Origin: Magicicada septendecula
Lineage: Eukaryota > Arthropoda > Insecta > Hemiptera > Cicadidae
Direction of reading: 5' to 3'
Assembly: GCA_034769895.1 (NCBI GenBank)
Contig: CM068367.1
Location: 690,608,268-690,672,267, forward strand
DNA: 64,000 nucleotides
Of the stretch, positions 1-8,471 are shown in pieces. A program made the translations under genes and the position numbers. The notes beneath the pieces were generated by a model. It did no database searches. It had not been told where the DNA came from and worked only from the letters and a program-made list of their open reading frames with translations. The number at the start of each line of letters is the position of its first letter. The stretch's first letter is position 1.

Positions 1-727
1 TAACCCTGGGGAAATTAATAAAACGAATTATATGTTGTTTAATGTCTAATCAAGGATAAAATTATAAAATCATAAAAAATATATTTTATGATAATTCAAA
101 TGTTTACCTAACTAAATTGATCCAATGTACCGTTGACTGAAAAGATCGATTATAATACTTGTATACTGGAAGAAGAGGAAATCAGTGTATTACATAAATA
201 AATACTCTGAATATTTTATGTTAAATAATCAAACATGTATTCTTTATTGTAGAGGCTAGTTGTTGTAGATTTTCAGGAAGCCAAGAAGAGGACGATCCAT
301 AGGGGAGTATCACCGAACAGTGATGTTTGTTTAACCTAACATTTTGAGGTTGATGTCAAAATCAGCTGATCTTATGAACAGCGAATATTTAAAAAATAAG
401 AAATTGTATACTCTGGGTGTAACAACTTTGTTCTTACTCTCTCTTCTAACTAAGATTAAACAACTTCCTTAATCTCTACCAAATCACACACACTCGATTT
501 CTGTTTCGTTTGGTAAACATCAAATCCAATTGATTTGAACATTAATAAATATAATTCATAAGTGACGATTGCAAAAAGGTATTCTGACCGCACCGAGACT
601 TTCAAAAAATAACTCTATACCTCATAAAAAGCGATCACGTTACAAATTGACGTACTAACGTGGGGCTTAATTAGGAAAGCATAATAAATAATAAGATACT
701 TTCGCTAGATACCCGCGAGACGTTACA
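1..727 (+). repeat. LTR a, 3' portion only
   Basis: This is the last 727 bp of the roughly 2.05-kb LTR; its first 1.3 kb lies left of the window. It ends GAGACGTTACA at 717-727, followed by a three-base AAA spacer and a primer-binding-like TGGCG at 731. It holds the 11-base stretch AACGTGGGGCT at 657-667. Confidence 0.75.
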
Positions 728-730
728 AAA

Positions 731-752
731 TGGCGTTCAACGTAAAAGGGCT
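731..752 (+). promoter_or_regulatory. Putative primer-binding site, tRNA-Lys type, decayed
   Basis: TGGCGTTCAACGT lies three bases after the LTR end. It matches the complement of the 3' end of animal tRNA-Lys(CUU) (TGGCGCCCAACGT) except for CC to TT, then diverges before GGGCT. Equivalent sites are at 10528, 20293, 25973, 31652, 37330 and 43009, always 92 bp before the gag ATG. The ATG inside it opens only an 8-codon frame. The tRNA assignment comes from general knowledge of tRNA 3' ends and was not searched. Confidence 0.55.
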
Positions 753-2758
753 GTAATTAGAAAAGAATTTTGAGATATTCAACAAAATAATATATCAAAA
801 AACCTAATTATCGTCGGCAGTTATGAGAAAACAAGAAATGCATAATACCAGAGGCAGATCGAAGAAGAGGGCAGAAGAAAAGGAGAAGGAAGAAGGTGGA
901 CAGGAACGAGAGATAGAAATAGTCACGGACAGTGAAATGGAACAACCAACGGGTGATAAAGAAGAAACCGAAGTAGTCACAAACACGGAAAAGGAAAGAG
1001 TTGAAGAAGATGCCCAAGGGGACCAACCAGATAAAGCGGAAGCCAGAAGAGAACCAGATTGGCAAGAAATGATGAGGCTAATGATGGAGAAAATGGATAG
1101 CATTAAGGAAAGCAATAAGCAAACAAATGACAAAATAGATGAAAACTCAAGGAAACAAAATGAAACCTTGAGCGAGAAATTTAATAAAATAGATGAAAAT
1201 TTTAAGAAACAGGAGGAAAACTCGAAGCAAACCAATGAGGAAAATAAGGAGAATTTTAGGAAACAGGAGGAAACTTCAAAGAAACAAAACGAAACTTTGA
1301 AGGAACAAAACAAGTGAACCAATGATAAAATAGATGAAAACTGTAGGAAACAGGAGGAACAAAATAGACAAACCAATGACAAAATAGATAGCATTCAGGA
1401 AAGTTTAGTCAGACAACTAAACGAAAAAATAGAGACCATTCATGGAAATATCAGAGAAACCATGAATGAACAAAACCAGGAATTGAGAGAAATTATTAAC
1501 GGTCAAAGGGAAGAGATGAACACCAAATTTGAAGAAAATAATAAAAATATACAACAAATTCATGAGAAAATTGAAATGGTCAGTAATACACTCAGCCAAA
1601 GAGTAGATGAATATAAGGAAGAGTCAGAAAAGAAATTAATAGAAACCAATCAAAGATTGGATAAAACAGAAGAAAAGATGGAACAAATTAAAACAGGAAT
1701 AGATGCACGAATGGACCGAGAGGAACAAAGTAAGCAAGTTCGTATAATGGCCATACGCCAAGAAAACAATGACCAGTTTAGATAGTATAAAAAGCAGTCT
1801 AAACTGTAAATTCACAGATTTCCACGAAACGGTAGAGAATGTCAAGAATCAGTTCCATAGCCAAGTAGAGAAATTAGATAATTTGCAACAAATACAAACA
1901 AACTTACAAGGGGATGTAGATAGAATAGGTTCCAGATCTACAAGCAACACTCATCATGTTATCCAAGATAGTAGGGAAAGTGTAAACTTTCGGGATTATC
2001 GCAGAAACCCACTCGAATTTTTAGGGAGAGTAGATGAAATTTTGAATAGATCAAAGGAGAACCGATGGAACATGATCAAAGGGATATTAGACGAATCTTT
2101 CAAAAACATTAACGATAATTGGTGGACTGTAATCAGGAACGAGGTGTGTGATTATGGGAGTTTCAAAACAATGTTCAAACTTAAGTACTGGTCGGAGTCA
2201 GTGCAAAACATTATTAGAGACGATATCTGTCATGGTAGGTATGACCGCAATATAGGACAAACACCTACTGCTTATTTTTTGGGGAAGGTGTGTGTGGCAA
2301 AATATTTAGACCCAAAGATCCCTGAAGAGTGTTTGGTGACCAAAATTGCGTATCACTTCGAGGAAAAGATTATAAGCGCACGATTAAGTGGACAAATAAA
2401 AACTATTGGAGGCATGGAAACGCTACTGGAGAATTATGAGCAAGAATCTTATTACAGGAGGAGTAGATGGAGGTCAGGGAATACCGAGGAGCGGAAAAAT
2501 GAACCACCTAGAGATAAACGACCAAGAGTAAATTATGTCAGTGCCAACAACAATTATTACAGTAATCGTTATCAAGGAAAACGTCCGTATTTTAACCAAA
2601 GACAAAATTATGATAGACGAGATGAGAGAAACAACTACAACAGACAACAATGGAATGATCATGATGAATATAGAAGGTCCAGAAGTGGGGATAGAAATAG
2701 GGACATACCCTCGGGAGATCCAACAAGTGACAATCAGGGAACTAATCAAGCCCAAGTA

Positions 2759-3420
2759 ATAAATAAATACCTTTTTCTTTATCCGTGCTGCGACTACGTC
2801 TTTGATGTCTTACGACATGTTTCGGGAACACGTTCCCATCATCAGGTAAAATTGTTTTTTCTTCTAGTTCATAACGAACGTGTCAAGAATATAATAATTA
2901 AAACACATCAACACATAAACACATAACACAATGACTATGATAGAACTCAGTCCACGTAACAGTGCGCACTGCCGTACTATAACTGACCACGTAATCAAAC
3001 TATATATTCGGCTGGTGTACACAAGCGTTATCACTCTTCAATACAATATCATATAAACAGTGAGATTTAAATGTTAATTGATCATTAAGCAGTAGGTTTG
3101 GTTGAAATAAAAGCGCTTTATATATTTCATATTCTTCCATGGCATCCATGTATCGGCTCTTACTGCATATATGTATGGGCGTAAAGTTATCCGTGAAACC
3201 ACTATAACTGTGATTGCTGTTTACCAGATGTAAAGCAAAGTTGGATTTGATTGACTTGATGTTCCTTTTTGGCAAATGTTCTTTATATCTGTCTTTAAAT
3301 TTCCTGCCCGTTTGTCCTATGTAGAATTTATCACATTCACTACACTGGATTCTATATATGCCAGAACTGTTTTCGGTTGTTTTTTGTGTTCGAGGTTTTA
3401 ATATGTTCAATATGTTATTG
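2759..3420 (-). repeat. Penelope pseudo-LTR, left direct copy, unit 1
   Basis: 662 bp nearly identical to 5483-6144. It contains the last ~140 codons of the RT-endonuclease ORF, the 3' noncoding part and a hammerhead motif, and ends at the AT-rich junction ATAAATAAATACC beside the target duplication. Confidence 0.85.
2808..2851 (-). ncRNA. Hammerhead ribozyme motif (type I, minimal), Penelope 3' copy, unit 1
   Basis: Minus strand, 5' to 3': stem I strand UUUUAC, core CUGAUGA, stem II GGGAA-CGUG-UUCCC, then GAAAC, a two-base loop AU, and GUC as the cleavage triplet, then the stem I return strand GUAAGA. Stem I is 6 bp including one G-U. Stem III is only 2 bp (AC/GU), as in the minimal hammerheads described in Penelope pseudo-LTRs, which are thought to act as dimers. 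Predicted cleavage follows the C of GUC (plus position 2814). A bulged U between the core and stem II is the main departure from the consensus. Confidence 0.7.
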
Positions 3421-5450
3421 GTAGTTTTGAAGGACACGATGATGTCTAATTTTCTTAATTCATTTTTTATTATATTAGGAATCACATTAGTATATTCAAC
3501 TGAAATATAATGGTTCTTTTTACCATCTAATTTTAATTTTCTTTCCATTTTATTCCTACGTTTGCGAATTAAGTTATCTATTATATCACTTTTATATCCA
3601 TTATTGACAGCTATATGTTTAATAATATTTACTTCATCTTGAAAATCTTCCTGGTTCATAGGTATAGTTAAAAGTCTATTTACGAAAGCATTAAAAGAGG
3701 CCATTTTCTGTGTATATGGGTGGAATGAATCAGCATGGACAGTTATATCCGTGGTAGTAGGTTTCCTGTATATTTTATATGTGATACAATCAGCGTTTCT
3801 TCGAACAGAAAGGTCTAAAAAGTTTAGGCAATTTTCATTTTCTACTTCCATGGTGAATTTTATGTTGTTATTTATGTTGTTCATGTATTTGAGTAACATG
3901 TCCATTTGTCTACAAGTGCCATTAAAAACCATGAACGTATCGTCAACATATCGCGTGTATGAGATAATTTTATCGTGGTAACTGTTACAGTTAGATAGCA
4001 GATAATTATTTTCATAAAAGTTAAGGTATATATCTGCCAGTAATCCACTTAAAGGAGACCCCATGGCTAACCCTTCTCCTTGTTTAAAAAACTTGCCGTC
4101 AAATGTAAAATAATTTTGTTTCAACACTATTCGTAATATCAAGATTAATTCGTTAATTTCCTGTTGATTTAATATTGCCGTATTAAGTAAATTGTTTTGG
4201 AGAATCTCTATTGTTTCTTGTATAGGTATATTTGTGTATAAATTGACAATATCAAAAGAAACCAGCTTATAACTCGGTAATAAGTCGATGGAATTAATTT
4301 TGTTTATGAAATCTTTATTGTTCTTGATACTATGATTATTCTCTAGCTTTATACTGTTTTTTATTATATGTTGAAGTTTTTTTGCGACGATTTTGTACCC
4401 AGGTGCCGACGTGTAGTTAACTAAGGGACGTATTGGCATGTTGTCCTTATGTATTTTTGGCAAACCTGTGAATGCGGGTGCCTGTGCATTTATTTGTTTA
4501 ATATGGTGTCTAACATTTGCGTCAAACAAATTTATGCATTTGTTCACAGCGGAATTTAGTTCCTTTGTGTACTTGCTGGTGGGGTCATGCTCAAGTGTCT
4601 TAATAATGTTATTGTTAATAAATTCATAACATTTCTGCGTGTAATCTGCTTGACTCAATACAACTACAGTATTGCCTTTATCGGCTTTGGTAACTATTGC
4701 CTTATTTATGTCAATCTTTTGTTTTATTGTTTTCATAAGGTTGAGCTCCTTCTTGTATTTTAGAAACTGGTTTTTATTTGTACTTAAGCCATCCATTTTT
4801 AATATGCGATCCAATTTACTGTTGATTACCGATCGTGTTACTTGTTGGGTTTCTTGGTTTTTAATGCATTTTATAGCAGCTTCAGCGTTTATAACTCCAC
4901 GTAATAGGCTGTTTTTGCTAAGTTTAGGTAAGTTATATTGTAAACCTTTAGATAATAATTCTGTCTCGTCATTAGATAATTCGATATTGGTATAATTTAC
5001 TACGCGTTTATAAAAGTTATGTTTACAATTTATGTTATCATACATGTGTTGTTTCTTGTATAGGTTATCAAACTTCTTAATGTGTTTCGAGATAATGACT
5101 TTAATTACTTCTCTTATCTGTGCTTCTATCAATTCCATAACATTGCTAATGATAGCAGGATGCAAACTGTCTAATACTTTCAAATATGCAATATACAAAA
5201 TATGGTTCAATCTGTCCTTTTTCACATACAATTGCTTAATTTCTTCTTTTTGCCATATCTTCTGTGCTATTGATTTAGTTTTAACCGCTGCTAATGACTT
5301 ATTTTGAATATTAATTTTGGAAAAATTTGGTGTTATGTTGTTTTGTAAACATTTCTTAATGAATTTAATGTTGAGACTAGTCTTAATTATTTTCATCTTA
5401 ACGTTCTTATATTTATAGACCAGGATTGCCTGACCGGCTTCAAGATTCAT
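3000..5450 (-). CDS. Penelope-like reverse transcriptase with C-terminal GIY-YIG endonuclease
   Basis: This is a single uninterrupted frame of 816 residues. I chose the ATG at 5448-5450, just downstream of the hammerhead and 5' leader; the frame is open further upstream but without ATG. The order of domains is: a Lys/Asn-rich N-terminus; the RT region with TKADKGN, then GLPKIHK and RPLVNY, motif A SFDIVNLYTNIP, motif B GLAMGSPLSG near residue 460, and the catalytic YVDD at residues 501-504; then from about residue 695 the nuclease with GIYRIQCSECDKFYIGQTGR, holding the GIY and YIG blocks and a CxxC pair. In Penelope elements the nuclease nicks the target and the RT primes copying there. All key motifs are intact. 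The C-terminus lies inside the pseudo-LTR, so partial copies of it recur in the insert. Confidence 0.9.
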   Translation of the reverse strand: MNLEAGQAILVYKYKNVKMKIIKTSLNIKFIKKCLQNNITPNFSKINIQNKSLAAVKTKSIAQKIWQKEEIKQLYVKKDRLNHILYIAYLKVLDSLHPAIISNVMELIEAQIREVIKVIISKHIKKFDNLYKKQHMYDNINCKHNFYKRVVNYTNIELSNDETELLSKGLQYNLPKLSKNSLLRGVINAEAAIKCIKNQETQQVTRSVINSKLDRILKMDGLSTNKNQFLKYKKELNLMKTIKQKIDINKAIVTKADKGNTVVVLSQADYTQKCYEFINNNIIKTLEHDPTSKYTKELNSAVNKCINLFDANVRHHIKQINAQAPAFTGLPKIHKDNMPIRPLVNYTSAPGYKIVAKKLQHIIKNSIKLENNHSIKNNKDFINKINSIDLLPSYKLVSFDIVNLYTNIPIQETIEILQNNLLNTAILNQQEINELILILRIVLKQNYFTFDGKFFKQGEGLAMGSPLSGLLADIYLNFYENNYLLSNCNSYHDKIISYTRYVDDTFMVFNGTCRQMDMLLKYMNNINNNIKFTMEVENENCLNFLDLSVRRNADCITYKIYRKPTTTDITVHADSFHPYTQKMASFNAFVNRLLTIPMNQEDFQDEVNIIKHIAVNNGYKSDIIDNLIRKRRNKMERKLKLDGKKNHYISVEYTNVIPNIIKNELRKLDIIVSFKTTNNILNILKPRTQKTTENSSGIYRIQCSECDKFYIGQTGRKFKDRYKEHLPKRNIKSIKSNFALHLVNSNHSYSGFTDNFTPIHICSKSRYMDAMEEYEIYKALLFQPNLLLNDQLTFKSHCLYDIVLKSDNACVHQPNI

Positions 5451-5531
5451 TATATTTGGTCTCCAGTCGCAGTGAAATTGAAATAAATAAATACCTTTTT
5501 CTTTATCCGTGCTGCGACTACGTCTTTGATG

Positions 5532-5575
5532 TCTTACGACATGTTTCGGGAACACGTTCCCATCATCAGGTAAAA
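5532..5575 (-). ncRNA. Hammerhead ribozyme motif upstream of the Penelope ORF, unit 1
   Basis: The 44-base motif is identical to the one at 2808-2851, here about 80 bp upstream of the RT-endonuclease ATG. Predicted cleavage after GUC (plus position 5538) would set the 5' end of the element RNA. Confidence 0.7.
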
Positions 5576-5723
5576 TTGTTTTTTCTTCTAGTTCATAACG
5601 AACGTGTCAAGAATATAATAATTAAAACACATCAACACATAAACACATAACACAATGACTATGATAGAACTCAGTCCACGTAACAGTGCGCACTGCCGTA
5701 CTATAACTGACCACGTAATCAAA

Positions 5724-6134
5724 CTATATATTCGGCTGGTGTACACAAGCGTTATCACTCTTCAATACAGTATCATATAAACAGTGAGATTTAAATGTTA
5801 ATTGATCATTAAGCAGTAGGTTTGGTTGAAATAAAAGCGCTTTATATATTTCATATTCTTCCATGGCATCCATGTATCGGCTCTTACTGCATATATGTAT
5901 GGGCGTAAAGTTATCCGTGAAACCACTATAACTGTGATTGCTGTTTACCAGATGTAAAGCAAAGTTGGATTTGATTGACTTGATGTTCCTTTTTGGCAAA
6001 TGTTCTTTATATCTGTCTTTAAATTTCCTGCCCGTTTGTCCTATGTAGAATTTATCACATTCACTACACTGGATTCTATATATGCCAGAACTGTTTTCGG
6101 TTGTTTTTTGTGTTCGAGGTTTTAATATGTTCAA
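5724..6134 (-). pseudogene. 5'-truncated GIY-YIG endonuclease fragment in pseudo-LTR, unit 1
   Basis: A frame of about 136 codons identical or nearly identical to the last part of the full ORF, starting within ILKPRTQKTTENSSG and keeping the GIY and YIG blocks to the natural stop. It has no RT and no start of its own. It exists because the pseudo-LTR includes the end of the ORF, and is unlikely to be a separate gene. Confidence 0.75.
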
Positions 6135-6171
6135 TATGTTATTGAATATGTAATTATAAATATGTAATTAC

Positions 6172-6866
6172 CAATAACATATTGAACATATTAAAACCTC
6201 GAACACAAAAAACAACGAAAACAGTTCTGGCATATATAGAATCCAGTGTAGTGAATGTGATAAATTCTACATAGGACAAACGGGCAGGAAATTTAAAGAC
6301 AGATATAAAGAACATTTGCCAAAAAGGAACATCAAGTCAATCAAATCCAACTTTGCTTTACATCTGGTAAACAGCAATCACAGTTATAGTGGTTTCACGG
6401 ATAACTTTACGCCCATACATATATGCAGTAAGAGCCGATACATGGATGCCATGGAAGAATATGAAATATATAAAGCGCTTTTATTTCAACCAACCTACTG
6501 CTTAATGATCAATTAACATTTAAATCTCACTGTTTATATGATACTGTATTGAAGAGTGATAACGCTTGTGTACACCAGCCGAATATATAGTTTGATTACG
6601 TGGTCAGTTATAGTACGGCAGTGCGCACTGTTACGTGGACTGAGTTCTATCATAGTCATTGTGTTATGTGTTTATGTGTTGATGTGTTTTAATTATTATA
6701 TTCTTGACACGTTCGTTATGAACTAGAAGAAAAAACAATTTTACCTGATGATGGGAACGTGTTCCCGAAACATGTCGTAAGACATCAAAGACGTAGTCGC
6801 AGCACGGATAAAGAAAAAGGTATTTATTTATTTCAATTTCACTGCGACTGGAGACCAAATATAATG
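6172..6866 (+). repeat. Inverted pseudo-LTR arm of the Penelope insert, unit 1
   Basis: About 695 bp forming an inverted repeat with 5448-6144, with a short AT-rich centre. It carries endonuclease C-terminal sequence on the plus strand (visible at 6316-6516) with two single-base deletions relative to the direct copies, then the hammerhead, and ends exactly at the ORF start ATAATG before the target duplication. Confidence 0.85.
6739..6782 (+). ncRNA. Hammerhead ribozyme motif in inverted pseudo-LTR, unit 1
   Basis: The same 44-base motif in the opposite orientation: TTTTAC at 6739-6744, CTGATGA at 6745-6751, GAAAC, then GTC ending at 6776, where cleavage is predicted, and GTAAGA at 6777-6782. 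Confidence 0.65.
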
Positions 6867-7200
6867 AAGCCCAAGTACATTATATAATGGCTGATGAGAG
6901 GGATTCGAGGAGACAAGATGAACAGCAACAAAGAAAGGTGGACAAACGAGTTGACCGTGGGAAAAACCAAGGTACTAATCCTGGTCCCAGTAATAAAGAT
7001 GAGAGACTATATACATACGATAATATTGAAATGTATGGTAGTGATCTACAATGGGGCAATCCAATAGCAAATTTTATTGACAAGTTTAACCAACAGAATC
7101 CACGGGAAAAATATAAGAGTGGATCAATCCGTGTTGTGAGTGATACCGAAAAGGTTAAACTAATTTTAAATGAAATATTGAGAAAAAGGATTGAATTAAT

Positions 7201-7403
7201 AAAACCCCAAAATTCAAAAAGCACGTAAGGACAACTTACTCAAGTTATTTTGAAACAATATAATTTAAAATAAAAAGACTGAAACCCCAAAATTCCAAAA
7301 GCACGTAAGGACAACTTACTCAATTTATTCAGGAACAATATGATTTAATAAAAAGTATGTAAGTACGACTTACTTTAAATATTTTGAAACGATATAATTT
7401 GAT
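7201..7403 (+). repeat. Imperfect three-copy repeat just 3' of gag
   Basis: A motif around AAGCACGTAAGGACAACTTACTC followed by a GAAACAATATAATTT-like end occurs near 7217 and 7297, with a shorter, more diverged copy near 7357. Spacing is about 80 and 55 bp. The same block follows gag in every unit. Confidence 0.65.
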
Positions 7404-7752
7404 TTAACAAACAACAAACCACCAAGAAAAAGAGAACAGATGATTAAATAATATTTATAAAGAACTGATTTAAAATGGAATGATAGAAAAAATAATATTT
7501 TGATGGTAACAAACAGAAAAATAAATAAATAAATAAAAACAATTGATGGTAATGTGCTCAAATAAGAAGAATAACGAATAATTTATTGACTACAATGAAG
7601 CTGAAGGAGGATAATAATTAATACAACAATAATTTAGAATGTCTCGGAATTGAAGATGATATAAGAAGAAATGATACGGAGAAATAGGTCACAAGAAGGA
7701 AAGAAAAAAGGATTTTAAAATAATGCCTATCAATAATGTTATATGCTGTTAG

Positions 7753-8115
7753 TTAACGGAAAAGAAGAAGGAATCAAGAAGAAAAGGAAATATAATTAAA
7801 TGCAAACAGCAACAGTATGAAGAATCCCAAAAGTGTTTAGTATTAGTCGCTAATCGACTACTTGTAATTTTTTTATTATAACGAATTGACCGTAGAAATG
7901 TTCCGGCAATAATTTTCCTGAGCAGGGATGATGTTCCCCTGGTCTCAGAAGGTGTAAGGATGGACAGCGGAGTTATGGACCCAAAAGTGGCCACCCGAAC
8001 TGAACCACCGCACAGGATAGGGAAAAATGTTAGGGAAATTGAATATTTAAGGGATAATTATAAAATAGCTGAAAAGAGTGATATTAGATTCCAGAAGTAT
8101 GAATGTAGAAAATAG
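7753..8115 (+). pseudogene. Decayed reading frame of unknown function in the 3' internal region, unit 1
   Basis: One frame stays open for 42 codons, meets TAA at 7879-7881, and continues in the same frame for 77 codons to TAG at 8113-8115. The translation is not low-complexity. The first part is Lys/Gln-rich and ends in a hydrophobic stretch (LVLVANRLLVIF). The second contains VPAIIFLSRDDVPLVSEG and HRIGKNVREIEYLRDNYK. The same frame recurs in all seven units, with an extra TAG in unit 4 and substitutions in units 5 and 6. I do not recognise the family. It may be a remnant of a gene between gag and the LTR in an ancestor, or chance. Confidence 0.35.
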
Positions 8116-8456
8116 AAGGAAGATAGCAGACAGAAGCTTAATTGAGAAAGCGAATTTATAGAAGTAAATAGAAATATAAGCATTAAAACAAGTTTTTTAT
8201 GATAAGTGTGACCAGCCCTTATAAAGTAATATGTGGAAGGACCACCACCCAGAGAATATAAATCATTGATGAATTTGCCTCCAAGAGAGAGAGAGTTGAG
8301 TAGGATAACAGCAATTACCATTTAACCGAATAACAGGTATGTATCCAGTATGAAATGAAAGAAGATATTATGAAGATATAAAACAGGAATATTATGAAGT
8401 TTGAAGAAGTCAACAATTTATTTTGGAAACAAGTAAAACGAAAATAAATTTGTTCT

Positions 8457-8466
8457 AGTGGGGGGG
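8457..8466 (+). promoter_or_regulatory. Putative polypurine tract, unit 1
   Basis: AGTGGGGGGG lies 5 bases (CTTTA) before the LTR start TGTAACG. A purine run just upstream of the 3' LTR is where plus-strand synthesis would be primed. The same tract precedes every LTR in the array. The short non-purine spacer is unusual. Confidence 0.55.
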
Positions 8467-8471
8467 CTTTA

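Larger units (their letters stand above)
5483..6144 (-). repeat. Penelope pseudo-LTR, right direct copy, unit 1
   Basis: Second 662-bp direct copy. It contains the C-terminal endonuclease fragment, 3' noncoding sequence and hammerhead, and runs without a break into the leader and ATG of the full-length ORF, so the hammerhead lies upstream of the gene. Confidence 0.85.
2759..6866 (-). mobile_element. Penelope-like element, copy in unit 1 (4108 bp)
   Basis: The insert is flanked by an 11-bp target duplication, AAGCCCAAGTA, at 2748-2758 and 6867-6877. Read on the minus strand it comprises an inverted pseudo-LTR (6866-6172), a direct pseudo-LTR (6144-5483), the body with one long RT-endonuclease frame, and a second direct pseudo-LTR (3420-2759). 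The two direct copies are each 662 bp. Pseudo-LTRs that overlap the end of the ORF, with an inverted partial copy at one side, are typical of Penelope elements. Each pseudo-LTR carries a hammerhead ribozyme motif. The insert interrupts gag near its 3' end. The uninterrupted ORF suggests a young insertion, though activity cannot be read from sequence. Confidence 0.9.
823..7228 (+). pseudogene. Gag-like gene, unit 1 (stop, frameshift and Penelope insertion)
   Basis: This is the unit-1 copy of the array Gag, a structural protein expected to form particles and bind RNA. It starts at ATG 823. Its breaks are TGA at 1315-1317 (codon 165), an extra T in the run 1777-1779 that shifts the frame, and the Penelope-like insert 2759-6866. 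Before the insert the shifted frame runs through the capsid-like and Arg/Tyr/Asn-rich segments, then continues into antisense insert sequence to a stop at 2926. After the insert the C-terminal part resumes near 6887. Unit 1 alone lacks one base near 7151, so its frame runs on through a Lys/Ile-rich tail to a stop at 7226-7228 instead of ending after Glu-Asn-Gly as in the other units. It is not expected to yield full-length Gag. Confidence 0.8.
7229..8471 (+). other. 3' internal region of unit 1, no recognisable pol
   Basis: Between gag and the next LTR there is an imperfect three-copy repeat, a decayed reading frame at 7753-8115, and a G-rich tract at 8457-8466. I find no reverse transcriptase, RNase H or integrase motif here on either strand. 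Confidence 0.7.

Noticed and set aside
730..756. Eight-codon upstream frame (ATG GCG TTC ...) before gag
   Set aside because: The ATG overlaps the primer-binding-like TGGCG site, which explains the sequence. There is no evidence of translation.
804..1394. A 196-codon minus-strand frame rich in Ser, Phe and Leu, repeated in every unit
   Set aside because: It is the antisense shadow of the Lys/Glu-rich coiled-coil part of gag; the composition mirrors AAG/GAA codons and no domain is visible.
2535..2759. Small plus-strand frame overlapping the basic part of gag, repeated in most units
   Set aside because: It is an out-of-frame overlap within the Arg/Tyr/Asn-rich region with no recognisable motif; gag accounts for the sequence.
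3751..5307. Several hydrophobic plus-strand frames of 60-110 codons across the Penelope body
   Set aside because: They are antisense to the intact RT-endonuclease ORF and vanish as independent signals.
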